From Paragordius varius (taxonomy: Eukaryota; Nematomorpha): a stretch of 64,000 nt of DNA. The stretch is taken from NCBI GenBank assembly GCA_964247055.1, contig OZ176055.1, forward strand, positions 6,200,001-6,264,000. Direction: 5' to 3'. Positions within the stretch are counted from its first letter, which is position 1; each line of letters begins with the position of its first letter. Position numbers and translations under genes: made by a program. The notes beneath the pieces are model-generated. The model was not told where the DNA came from and ran no database searches. It saw only the letters and a program-made list of their open reading frames with translations. This document shows, piece after piece, positions 12,910 to 26,000 of this stretch.

Positions 12910-15608
12910 ATGAAATATTGTCAATTTTGGAGTTTTATTTTCATCCTTTTGTTTCCATCTATTATTACCGACACGGTTTATGAAATAAAATGGGAAGAAT
13001 TAGGAATGCATGATAAGGATGTTGTTTCATTAGCAACACTAAAAACTATCAGAAATGAACATTTTCAATGTTATTTGAAACCTGAAAAGGACACCTTGGT
13101 ACTATATTTACATTTAGTATTAATAATACAGTTTAATGGGAAAAGATAAGGCATAAAATAAAATTTTATTATTTTTTTTGTTTCTTATTTTTTATCACCT
13201 ATATTGACTGTTTTTTCCCCTTATTGAATAATGTTGTCTTGAAAAATAAAGATAAAATAATATGGTATTCATAATTTTTTTGCGGCTCTCTATAAAAAAC
13301 TTTTAGCTTTGATATTACAAGTTTTATCATTCCAAACTCTAACTCTATTTCAATGTATTTCAGGTCAAACAAAATTTTTCAAGCGTTCATCCCTTTGATT
13401 TTATCACCAAAATTTGGGAATTAAATGAATGCTTATTGCGAGTAAGATTGGACAATATATATGGTAATTTTTTAGATTGAATCATATTGGATATATAGGT
13501 ATTGTCATGGTTCTAACTTTATTCAATATCATGATGTTAAGAAAGATGGAATAGTTGTAAGTATATATATACATACATACATTTTTTTGTAATGTATATC
13601 ACCATACAAAAAATACCAGTATATTTTATTTTAAGATGGAAACAGAAGAATACATATTGGGGAGATTGCCGCAAAGATTCGAATTTTTATCAGGTAAAAT
13701 GTTTCTTTTAAGAGGATTTTAAACCAAATAAGAATACTAAAAACGGTGTTGAAAAATTTTAGAACTGGCACGGTTTCTTTTTTTAAAAAAAAATATTTTC
13801 TAAATTTTCTTTTCACATAGTTGTCCATTTTTAATCCCAAGAGTATATGTTTTTACATTTTATTACAGAAAAAATATAATAAATGTTTGCAAATATTTTT
13901 AATTTATTATAACATTAGTTTGTCTCTAGAAAATAATAATTATACACCATTTAAATTTGCAACTTAAGTTGCTGAAATTTTTTTTTATTTCGAAACCGCT
14001 GATACCGGAGACAACAAAAATAAGTTGAAACCATATCAAAATCTTTTCAATTTCAATTTTTTGTGTCCTTACCAAATGTTACTTAGAAGCTAATATCATA
14101 CATATATTTTTGTAGCAAACAATACATATCATGTTTTAACCAAAATAAACATTGATACACTCGATCAAGTTACCCGTAAATTGATTGGGAAATTGGTGAA
14201 TGCATTAAACGTAACCGTAGAAGATTATATTAAGGATTCTAACAAGCATTTTACCAAAAATTTAACCTCACCCCAAGAAGTAGAATCCATCAAACGGTCA
14301 GCAAATGTTGAGGTACTTTTGTATTTGGTGTTAATTTTATTGAATTTTTTCATACATATAAAATATAATTTAATATTTAATTGGTTCTTATATACCTGAA
14401 ATTTATTTGTTTTTTTTTGTTTAAATCGTTTTTATCAAGTTTATAATTCTTTAATTTGATCATGTCTTGTTTCAATGCAAAATTAATAAAGTTTAATTTT
14501 AATCGATAGTATTTTTTATTAAAGAGTCAAAATTAAGAATTATATATGATGGATCCCCGTGTCATTATTTTTTACATTGAAAAACTAAAATCCATAATTT
14601 ATTATGAATATGTTTCATCAAAATACCTTTTTTCCAATAAACTTTTGATTTTGTAAACATATATATATATATATATATATTTCGGGTTTCATATTAAATA
14701 AATCAATGATATATATATATATAACAAATTTTTATTTAGTTTTTAATAAGGTAAGGTAATGTATAGTAGAGTATATAATGACTGGAACCGAAACTGTTAT
14801 CCTTCCGATTTTCTTTCTATACTTTTATTAATGAAATCGGTTTTTCCGGATTCCAATGAATATTTTTGCTAAAATCCCAGTCTTAGCTCCTTTTCATGCA
14901 ATATAGACGAAAAGCGAAAAAACAAATATTTATACATATAACTTGTAAATTTCAATTAAAGCTACTTTTCTATGATAATTTTAAAAAAATAATTTATTAT
15001 GATTTCCAAAGTAATAAGCCTAACATTTCGAAGGGAACTAAAATTTTTGCAACCGTTTTTTTGATTAGGTTTCTATACCTGGTATTATAATATGTGAGTA
15101 ACATTTATATATATAAAAGAGTCATTGGTGTGTATCAAAATATAATTCTCTTTGCTATACAGATGCTATCTGGCAGCAATAATTAAATGAAAAAACTAGT
15201 AGCAAATTATATTTTTTTTCATATCGTGTAAAATATATTTTTATCTCTTAGATTATAAGATCAGTCATGACGCCTGATTCTGATCGGGAGCAAACATTTC
15301 TTCGCATACGACTCGATCCGGGCTCCTATTGTGCTCAAATTAACAAAGTTAGACAAACGCATATTTACTATTTTTGTGATTCCGACAATATAAAAGGTTT
15401 CAATGCCATACAAGAGCTATCCGAGGTTTCAATCTGTCAATATCGCTTGTATATCTCTACCCCACTCTTGTGTGATCATCCAGATTTTGCGTATATGCAC
15501 ATATGTATTTTGTTGAAATTTTTTTGGAGGATAATTTAAAATTAAATAATTGTACATGAGAAAATGAATATTTTATGTGTAATAACAATTTGAATTCTAC
15601 TAGTAAAA

Positions 15609-15648
<40 letters not shown>

Positions 15649-18600
15649 TCAATTCATGTTTTTTGGATAAAATATAATTAAAATTAAATATAATCTGATA
15701 ATTGTAATTATTTATCTATTCGTTGTATATTTTTATTTTTCATTTTTTTTCATTTATATCGGTTTAATTTAGGATTCAACCATAGGTATTTTAATCAATT
15801 TACAAATTAATAATTTTGCCGTGAAATTATATTTTTTTTATTTTTTCATTTCATTTCTCAAGTTAATTATCAGAATGAAATAGTAAATAGTTACATTATT
15901 TGGGTTCAGTTAAAATATATAGCCAAGAATTATTTTTTGATTAGACCTTTATACATGTATCCTGGAGTATAAAAAATTTCGCCTCCATATTTTATTTGTG
16001 TTCACAGCCTATAATTAAATATAAATTTTGTGTTGTTAGTTTTTTTGCACATATGTGGCAGCTTTAACGTTATTTTTTTTAAAAAAAAGTATACAGCTGT
16101 TGATATTTTTAAAATAGTTTGTCACTAATAAAAAAATATTAGGAAAAAAAGCTGTTTAATTACAACCATTTTTTGTTATAACCATACTTTATATAGACCG
16201 CTGGAAACAAAAGAAACCATATATTGTTTTAATAACAAAAACCACAAAAATAAAGAAATTGTAAAATCAACCAATGATAAAATTTTCAAGGATTTAAAAA
16301 GCACCGAAGAAAAAAATAAAAACAAGGCTTTTTGCGAAAAGAGAAAACTTAAACCATTAGCACTTAGAGAATGGGAGGATATTTTGCGATTTCAAGCTTT
16401 AAATACAAATATAAAAGTATTTTTTAAATATTTTGATGATGTTAAGATTCAATTATTTGATTACGTTTATCTAGTTAGTTATATTTTGATCATATATATT
16501 TGGTATTAATATTGGTTACGAATATTAGGCCTGGTGTACCATCATTTTCCCAAAAATATTTGAATTGATATCAAAATTCATGTTTGTGGAATTTGTTAAT
16601 TGACAATATATTTTATTTAACATATGAAACATAATGTTTGTTTGCAACCTGAGATATAGTCACGCTTTTAAGAATAAGTCATTAATGATTGTGTATTGGA
16701 ATATATAGGAAAAAATGCCATTCAATAATGTGGTATTATAAAAAAAATATCTTAATATTCCGCCGAATGGTTGAAAGTTATTCTTGTTTTGCTATTTATT
16801 AACAGAGATGAAACTTATTGACTGGTAAAACGTTTTTTTGACTGGGAAATGGTATATCAACATAATCTACAATGATTTATTACTAGAATATATGTTTATT
16901 TCTGTGGAATCTCGAGCGAATACGATATAAAAATAATGGAGTTTTAATCAATTCAGCTTTATAGTATTCCGCATTGCCTTTTATCACCATTTCTATGGCT
17001 GGCTTTTTATATTAAAATATAGCCAAAAATATAGTATAATCTCTTGAATTTCCTTTGTTTAATTAGTCACTCTTTCCTGACAAAGCCAAGTTGAACATTA
17101 GTAAAACCACAAAGCTCAACAATGTACCAAATGATTCAGAAGAAGAAAAAAACCTTCAAAATGTTTTGGATGATGATACTCTTTTCGAATATTTTGCCCG
17201 AAATATTGATTACCGTGATAAAGTCCCCCCTTCCCCTTCTCCTTCCTTATCGAAAAAGGAAAAGGGAAATTTTTTTGAGTCTGAAACAACACAACAATCC
17301 CATGATATGGAGAAACCCAAAGCTCCACCCAGCGATAATAAAAATTTTGAGGGTATGGTGGAGATGCATTTTAATACTTCTTTGTAAAACCGATACTTTT
17401 TTAATTAATTGAATATACTAATTTATTATCTTTATTTCATTAATTAATGTATTTTTTGCGAAAAAAATGTTTTTATTAAAGATTTATGAAAATAATGTTT
17501 TAACATAAATATTTTTACATGAAAAGAGCGAAAGACTATTTTCTTGAAAAATGCGTAAAGCATACAATTTAGAGCTTTTATTTAATAACTATTTTAAATA
17601 ATTTCATACCATTAGTTTGTCATATGTTGTTTAATTATTTTTCCAAAATATATTTTTCAAAGTTTTTTTGATTAACAATTTATGTTTCGAATTCATAATA
17701 TTTGAATTGAGTCAAATTAGCTTATTAAACCCCTGATCGCACATACATAAAAGTAGGTATATTTGAAAAAATCTAAAAGGAATTGATTGATCATACATTT
17801 TTATTATCTCCAACAAAATATATAGGGAAGCGTCAAACTATAAAACACGACAAACAAAAACTAAATGCTCTCTTACAAGAAATTATTAAAGAAAATCCCG
17901 AGGAAAACGTAATTCAATTAATGGAAAAGTTTTATAAATCGGTTGCTACTAGTTGGGATAATTCACTCGACCCTGATTCACAAGTAATTAAAGCTAATCA
18001 GAAAACTTTAAGAAATATCAAAAAACCCAAACTCTCTAGCCCTGATAAAAGGTATTTTTTACTCTCTCTCAGGAATAATTATGGTTTTTGCTAATATATT
18101 TCGTAGAAAAACTTTGTTTAAATGATTATTATAGCAATTTTTTGGACTGTTTTTTTATGTTTTACTAGTTCATTTCACGTTGGAGCTGACTTATTATTGC
18201 TTGCTGGGGAGTCCTGTATACGCAGTGTAAGATTAATTTAGCATGGATTTAGTTAATAAATAATATATTTTTGCCAACATTTAACGTCAACCCTCTTAAT
18301 TTTAATTTTCGATGTTACAGAATCATGATTACAATACAATCAAATATTAATTTAATATTTAATTTATTTTACTTGTAAAGTAAAATATAATAATACAACT
18401 TTTTAACAATTTTATCTATCAAAGAATGATATGGATAGGGTGGACATTTATCATATTAAAATTTTGTAAAAATAATTTAACATCATTTTTATTATAAAAA
18501 AATACCTTAATGCTCCGTCTTTAGCCAAGTATTAGTTGGTGGTCTTACGAATTTTGTATGTGGTCTCAACTTACACAATTTGCTACCCAAGAAAGTGATT

Positions 18601-19917
18601 TAATTCAAAAACCGTCTTTAATTAATCATCCTACTGCAACTCAATCTCGCTTGGGATATCAAGTTTATCTTTATTTTATATTATCGATTTATTTTTTATT
18701 ACAATTTTGAAAACTAAAACCATATAAATTTTTCTGGTTTATGTTTTTCAAAATTATTTTGCATCTCGAAAAAAAACAGTAATTGTGTTTTTATCATCGA
18801 TAATTTACAAGCGACTAAAAAAAATATTCAATTAATATGAAAGGTAAAAATGAATTTAATTTTATAAAATTATAAAACGTATGTGAAACACATAGGCTCA
18901 AATTTTGTCCAAAATGTTTAACACTGTAAATGACGACCAACCCGAAAATAACCAAAACTCCGGCTTTCAAGCTATTGTTTTGGGCCGTTGGGATATAAAA
19001 CAACATTTAAATTGGATCGTAAATCAAGAAAAATCTCATGCCTCCTCACAATATTCTAGCAATAATGGCAAAAGTTCCAATAAAAACTTGAAAAAAACAA
19101 GTCTCAACAACAATCCTGGGGATGATATGAAAAAGTAATAAACGTATATTGAATAGAAATTATATTTCAATTCATAAAAATATATTATACTATTTAAAGT
19201 ATGTAACTTAATTAATGTAAGGGAAATGATGGATTAAGTCATTAAATAATGAAATTAATTGAATTTTATTTTTTTATCCAAATAATTTATACAAGTGTTT
19301 ACGAAATTATAGCTATATGAATTCACATCGTAATTCTTGAAATATATAATTAATAATTGATTTTTTTTAATATCTCATTTGTAAAAAATATAGGTTTTTT
19401 TAGTTTTTACCATTTGTTTGGAATTTACTTTATACTGTAATTTGAATTATAAGTTGTTTGACATATACTTCTTTCTTATATTTTTAATTATTTATCTATT
19501 TTCTTGAATTCCTTAAATTAACTCAAATATAGTTTTGATGGTACACCAAGCGTAACTTATTTTTATGGCAATGGTGATATTTGTGAAAAAACTGGAATAC
19601 CCCGAAACGCTACGATTACTCTAAAGTATTTATCATTTAATAATACATTTTTTTTATTCAAATTATTCCTAAAATAATTAATTGCAAAAAATATTAGATG
19701 CCTTAAAACCAATGATATTCAAACGTCAGATTTCATATCATTCGATATAGATGAACCAATTACATGCTCATATAAAATTACGGTAAAAAAATTTGATTTA
19801 GGATTTTTATATTTTTTTTATAACTCTTTTCTTTTATTACAGATAGTTTCTCCATTTATTTGCAAACTGCTCCTTAACCTCGATAACCAAGGACTTTTAA
19901 AGGCCAAAATCTTATAA
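12910..19917 (+). CDS. ERLEC1: ERLEC1/XTP3-B (OS-9 family) ER lectin, two MRH domains, 15 exons
   Basis: An ER-lumen lectin of this family reads trimmed mannose on misfolded glycoproteins and passes them to the HRD1/SEL1L degradation complex. Exons: 12910-13098, 13364-13441, 13476-13556, 13636-13693, 14116-14312, 15252-15490, 16197-16416, 17067-17352, 17826-18051, 18169-18226, 18525-18662, 18896-19134, 19533-19625, 19698-19782, 19843-19917; all phases agree, giving about 753 aa. The ATG at 12910 opens a hydrophobic signal peptide. MRH1 shows YWIYRYCHG, FIQYH, VRQTHIYYFC and ICQYRLYISTP. MRH2 shows WWSYEFC, LTQF, GIPRNATITLKC and ITCSYKITI. Both domains keep the expected sugar-contact Q, R, E and Y; MRH1 has YW where the family usually has WW. 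Two MRH domains point to ERLEC1 rather than OS-9. Each domain contains a long family-atypical insertion, and a charged linker (exons 7-9) joins them. The tail after MRH2 is short and has no KDEL-type signal. Intron 2 is only 34 nt. Confidence 0.9.
13442..13475 (+). other. 34-nt intron in ERLEC1
   Basis: It starts gtaag, ends tttag and is phase 0. Its length is not a multiple of three. Removing it joins ECLLR to IESYWIYRYCHG, restoring the start of the first MRH domain; read unspliced, the frame stops within it. Confidence 0.85.
15617..15642. repeat. (TA)n microsatellite in ERLEC1 intron 6
   Basis: A run of TA dinucleotides; other short TA runs lie near 14661, 22231, 36257 and 46247. Confidence 0.9.
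16650..16854 (+). repeat. Half copy of the TACCATTTCCC foldback family in ERLEC1 intron 7
   Basis: It ends in GACTGGGAAATGGTA and shares an AAGAATAAGTCATTAATGAT block with the arm of the large foldback element at 30710-32019. Only one arm is recognisable here. It lies wholly inside the 16417-17066 intron. Confidence 0.65.
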
Positions 19918-20243
19918 TAATAATAATAATACTATGATGAATAATCTCATTTTTTAGAATACCATATTTTTATTTATATAGTTTGCAATATTGCAATATA
20001 GCATATTTAATTGAATAATAAATTAATCATTATATATGATTATTTAAAAAATAGGACTTTGAAAGTTTCTTTGAAAAAATCAAAATTATTTTTTATAACA
20101 TCAAAAAGAATAAAATATGTGTTTGTCCATTTTTTTCATGCACAAAAGTGGATTTATAGGTCAAAGTGAAAAGAAACTGAGTGTACGATGTATGTCAAAA
20201 ATTAAATTTGGATAATATCATAAAATATTAATATTTTTTGGTT

Positions 20244-22837
20244 ATGATAAAAATTGTTGTGGATTGGTTTACAATATTTTTTCTTTTAACCACTACCTTT
20301 ATTCCTCAATGGTTATCCCTGGACCCTAATTGTCAAACTCAGTGTTATGATGAATCAGGATTATGCGATTATTTCGACATATTCAATCCTTGTTATCCAA
20401 AGTATGTGCACACTAATAATATTAAAAAAAATGTATGTTTTTAACCGGTTTTATCACAATTGTAACCCTATTTTTTGTAAAAACAGTTTGTTTGGTCATA
20501 AAAACTTTGTAAACTTTCCTATTTAGTAAATTTTATACCAGCGAGGAAGTGCTATAGAACCGGGATCATTTACTTTTTTGGAATCTTTTGGAATGAAAAA
20601 ACTGTTGAAAACCGGCTCCAAAACCCTTATAACTGAAGCGTTGCCAATCGCTTTCAAAAAATGAATTAATTTATTATATTTTTTATGCAATGATAACATA
20701 ATTTAACATTAAAATATTGGTTTATGGGTAAATGTAAAAAAGCGTTGAAATCACAACTATTTAACCAAAACACAATTGTACTGGGACCGTTTCGCCCGAA
20801 ATTTTTAAAATATTATGTGGAACCAACAATTATATAGATTTGGTTCTGATTAATTAGATGAAAGAGTTCCTTTATATATATAATTTTTTAGCAAAATTTT
20901 ATAGTCTTAATTATTCATCCTTAAAAATTATTTTACCGTGGAATATATTAATAGTGAAGATACATTGTATCAAGCAATCATAAAAGCCGGTCTTATCAAT
21001 GGTTTTAGCAAGGAAAGTGTTGCCATTAACGAAAGAGTCGTTAAACCTGTCCTAAACTCAGGTCAACAACCATATGCATATTCTTCCAATTATTTGTTGG
21101 AACAAGAATTCAAACCAACGTGGAATCACGAAATTCAATTATACATCCCTACGTTGGGAAAAACGAGTGGGAATAAGCATTATCAAATCGTACAGCTACG
21201 GAAACATATCAATTTCATTCAAAAAGTTTATATGAAGCAATGCATGTAAATATACACACAAAATTATTCTATTTTATGGGGTTATTGTTGTTGTTTTGCA
21301 TAAAAATATTGAATATACGGTCATAGTAATTTTTTAAGTACCGTTATACCATCATAATCCCAATTATTCGTTCGCTTTAAATAACCTAAATCAATGATTG
21401 GATAGAATTTTTTATGAAATTAGATGTCTTAATAAACGGTTTTAAAAATATGTTAAATATACATGTCTTTTGTGACATACGTAATAATTATACCATTTGT
21501 AATGAATAGGGTTGTGCTGACCAAGTCATGACCCGGTCAACTATTTATTTTTTAACCACGATTATTTAAAAAAACACCTGTTTTTTGAATAATTGCTAAT
21601 ATATTTTTTTTGAAATAGTAAGATTTTATTCTTTTTTTATATTATAAATTATATATTTAAATATATTTAATAATCGACATTTCGCTTATTTAACAATATA
21701 GCAAAAATTGTTAAACAAGCATCCTTATAACATTAGCAATTAAGCATCAGTTATTTCGAATAACAAAACAATCAAGTCTTGTGCAAATGCAAGTACACAT
21801 ATGTGAACCAATAAAATGAAAAAAACATCTTATATTTGGATATTTATTGAATGAAAGAAAGTGTAAAACAAACGAGTAAAATATTTTTGAAATATCCAGT
21901 AAAAGTTAGTTATTTTGAGATTCAGAAGGCCACAAACATGTGGCGAAATTTATTTGAAAACAAAATCCTTGATTAAATTTGATTATTTGTAAATAATAAA
22001 TTAAAAAAGTATAATACAAACTTTTAAGAAAAAACATGACATTATTTGTGAAAAGCAAGTGTCGTTCGAGCATTATTTTCAAAATCTCCAAAATTGATAT
22101 TCACTTAAGTAAAAAGTAGTCATGACCATGGTCTGACTGGATCTGACCGGACTTTTTTGAAAAGCAGTCAAATGCACAACCCTAATAATAAAACATACAT
22201 TATTTGTTTCCCCTATTAAATTAAGAAATTTATATATATATATATATATACATCCCAAACAATTGTCACATTTGCTCATAAATTTTATTAAATGCCATAT
22301 AAATTTTAAAGAATTATAAAAATCGAACCGCCTCTGTTTTTGTAAAATTGGAAACGATATTTTTGAAAAATTGTTTAAAAAAAAGAACCTGAAGCTTTGA
22401 GTTAAGATTAAATTGAAAAACTGTAATTTTTTTAGGACCACAGCCCTAAATATTTCCAAATCAGATTTTAAGTATGTAACTCTAATCAAATAAGAAATTT
22501 AAACAATCAAGATTTTCGGTATCCACATTTACTGCCCAAGGCATCGTTTTTAGTAACTTATTTAAGTAACTGCAACACTTCCGATTTAGTAAAAATCGTT
22601 AAATAATATGAACTCGCTTGTGTCATCCAATGTAATTTTTTTAATTTAAAACAAATTTAAATATATTATTTTTTTTGATTTAGTCAAGAAAAACCTCAAA
22701 AATTGGAGAATGGGAAAGAAATGGTGTGTCAAACTATTCATCAACCCGTTTACCTATTATGCTATGAAGGTGTTAATAAAACAGTTTTTTTCCAGGAATT
22801 TACCATCAAGGCCGATTGCGAATGCTATTATTACTGA
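20244..22837 (+). CDS. Secreted cystine-knot ligand, noggin/trunk/PTTH- or spaetzle-like, 3 exons
   Basis: Exons 20244-20401, 20955-21245 and 22684-22837 splice in phase 2 both times and give about 200 aa. The ATG at 20244 opens a hydrophobic signal peptide (WFTIFFLLTTTFIPQWLSL) followed by a four-cysteine segment (CQTQC, GLCDY, NPCYP). The last two exons form a C-terminal domain with the spacing KQC...MVC...LLC...ADCEC. That resembles the end of noggin/trunk/PTTH and spaetzle-type cystine knots, which are extracellular ligands or antagonists. I cannot decide between these families by eye, and no clear dibasic processing site is visible. The gene lies 326 bp downstream of ERLEC1 on the same strand and tail to tail with the TTLL gene. 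An open stretch after an AG at 20541 (to a TGA at 20662-20664) could be an alternative second exon. Intron 2 holds a MITE. Confidence 0.7.
21507..22184. mobile_element. hAT-like MITE in intron 2 of the cystine-knot gene
   Basis: It has inverted ends TAGGGTTGTGC and GCACAACCCTA, followed inward by related GTCATGACC/GGTCTGAC stretches. Ends of this type are common in non-autonomous hAT elements. I could not find a clean target-site duplication, so the family call is inference. Confidence 0.6.
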
Positions 22838-23071
22838 ATAAAAATTTAATAATAAGAAAAAAATATATTATATTTATTTGATATAGACTTTAAAATTATA
22901 TAGACCTTTTTTATAAATAATATAAATGATGTATAAAATAAATTATATATACCTAAAAATACTATATGATTAATATTTGTCTGCACTTCTAATATCAAGT
23001 AAAAATATTAATTGCATGATTTTTGCATCATTATAAAAATCTATATATGATATTTTAGACTTTTTCTAACA

Positions 23072-26000
23072 TTAACACCAATCTGAATTGCTATTATAAT
23101 CAGTAATGCACTTCTTTAGTAACCAAAGTTTAAGTATTGCGTCTTTAAGAGTAATTTTATTGTTATCAGGTTCAAATAGGTATTGAGATTCGTAAAAAAT
23201 TAGTTTTTTGAGATTCGTATATTTTTTAATTAATGATCGTTTTTCAATTAAATTTTTCTTTGTAAAACTGTTGGGTGTTAATCGAATAAATTCCCGTTTA
23301 GACAAGCCTTCTTGTTCCATGGCATAAAACATTTCAAGTCCCTGAGCCTGATAACTTTTTATTTCTGAATCGGTAATATTGAACGCTTTAAAATAATCAT
23401 TATATTTTGGTTTAAAGGAAGCAAATGGACAACTAATGGCACATGAGATAATAAAATTTTTGGCAATATTTGTAGTTTGATATTTCAATTTTCTATCTAA
23501 CTTTGCCGACAAGTGTGTTATATTGCCATCACTGCAAATATTTATGCAAACATCATGACTTAGAATGTTTAAAGTTCGATAATCATCGAAATTCGTGGAT
23601 TCTGAAACGCTACTATCCGTCAAGGTTAATGACGGTTTCGATTTTACGCCTAAGATAAGGCTTAGCACATTGAATAGCAATCGTAGGTAAAGGCGTTTAT
23701 TTGGTGGAAAATGATCTGATGAGAGATTGGGTGACATATTAACCTCCATAAGGAATGGATTTAGCCCCGAATCAATAACAAAATCAAATCGCACCATTTC
23801 GAAAAATTTGACCGTTGGTAAATACTAGAAAAGACAGAAAAAAATAGTTTAATATAAAAAAATTATATGTAGTTTTTAACTTCTATCAAAAAAGCTAAAT
23901 AATGGACGTTTTATGACAAATTTATAAAATAAAATAATAATCATTCAATCGTTCTGTTTAGTAGGTGCACTGTGATAGAGACCGCTTTTTAATTAATAAT
24001 TAACCAAAAAGTTTTGAATAATGTTCATTAAGTCAAAGTAAATGGTATAAATTTTGAATTTAATGCGAAAAAAACTGTGAATTATTAAGTTTTCATCATT
24101 ATATATATTAACGCTATAAAACTAATTTGATTGGTTAATTTCGTTTTAATTTTTTATTGAAACAATTGGTATAATCTATATATGACTAAATATGGTGTAA
24201 GGCTTATATGGTTTTGTCTAGTTTTTACTTATAATTTTTTTAGCATAGAAAATAATGAAATGATTAATAAAAATTTTAGAATAAATTAATTCTCGAACCA
24301 TTCATACAACAGAAATTAACGAGTTGTAACGATTTAAATAAATATATTTGTAATATGATTGGTAAAAAATATGCTACTCTATATAAAAAACACTACTTTT
24401 AAAAGCTAAGAAAAATAATTTTACCTCAAACCATGGCTGACTACCATTTAACATGGCAGTTCGTTTTTCCAACAATACAGATTGGATAATTTCTTTTAAG
24501 CGATCCCAAATGGCACTTTGTACATTTGTATAACCTTTACGCAAGATTTCTTCTTGAATTGTGAGATCGCTTTGTATAAAAGTATCGAATGCTTGTTTAA
24601 ATGTCATTTTTTCTTCAACAAAATATGGCTTAATGGATGGAACCTGCACATGATAGCAAAAATTTTATATAATCGATTATATAATAATTAATGATTTATG
24701 TTAATAATTACTCGAATGTCTGATCAACGAATGGTTAAATAGAAATTTAAAAAGCTTGTGGATAGAAAAAATATAAGTTCAACACATTTCTTACTTGTGA
24801 TTATATAATAACGTAAACCTATCAAATTATGATAGGTTTTTTGTAAAAATTTTCAGTTAATATCTAATGCCTACCTCCCATAAAGGTAAATAATCATCTC
24901 CAATAACATAGCTATCAGGATTAAGTTTTTCAAAATCAACCGTTTCCATGGAATCAAAAAAGCTTGAATTGTATGGCAAAGGACAAAATCGAAATAAAAT
25001 GTCTCCATTAAACATGTAAGCTATGAGAGGGTCAAGGCTAGTTATTACGACATAAATTCCGATATCAAATTTGTGTCCATCTATTGAGAGGGGTGGATGA
25101 ACAAATTGTTGAATGAATTGTAACGGTTCATCATTTTCCTTTTCGATTGCATTTTTTTCCTGGATTTTACAGAAAACAAATTAAATTAATCAAAGGTTTT
25201 AAAATTTGTAATGTCGATTATAATTATTAATTGTAATACCTAAAAAAGTTTTATGCAATAATAAACAAGTGAGTGACAAGCTTCTCAATTCTAAAAACTA
25301 ACCATTTTTTCATATAGGGTTAGAAATTCTAATTTTAGATATCAAATAGCGGTTTGACATAATATACATACGGTAAAAACTGAGATTATAAGGAAACGTA
25401 AAAATATAAAAAAAAAATATTTTTTTGTAAAAGACAACCATACTTTATAAATCTTGATTTATTTCAATATAACTCATTGTATTAAATGGTAAAGTCTGAA
25501 ATAGAGATATATATTATTAATATAATCAATTCGTTATTTAACAATTGTAGCTAAATAGCTTATATGAGAAAAGTTAAAGTTTTAAAAAGTATGGTTGTCT
25601 TTTAAATAAAAATATTTGTCTTTTATTTAAACGTTTGCTCCGTATAATTTAAATTTTTACTGTATTTTAGAGTTTAATCAAGATTATAATATAAAAAACC
25701 GAATCTTTTAAGTGACATAAAATTATTTCTCAATTTCTAATTTTTAATCATGGGCTTCACATAAATTTTGATATTTCAAAATTTTATGCGATTATAATAA
25801 ATAAATAAAATAATTAGTTAAAAATTGACAATCATTTCGCAAAAAGCGTTTGATATAGCCTAATATACCTGTAACGTATTATTGACATGAGGTTCAATAT
25901 GCATTTGCAAAATTTGGACGTGATTAATTAATTTAATGCCGCGATGATCTCGATTTTTAAGGACCCAGAATAAGTTTGAAGTTTGACTAGTTGAATAAGG

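Noticed and set aside
17116-17412. ORFs on both strands overlapping ERLEC1 exon 8
   Set aside because: Shadows of the real exon; only the plus frame splices in phase with the flanking exons.
20542-20664. Open stretch as an obligatory second exon of the cystine-knot gene
   Set aside because: It ends in a stop with no good donor, whereas skipping it lets exons 20244-20401 and 20955-21245 join in phase with a strong gtatgt donor.
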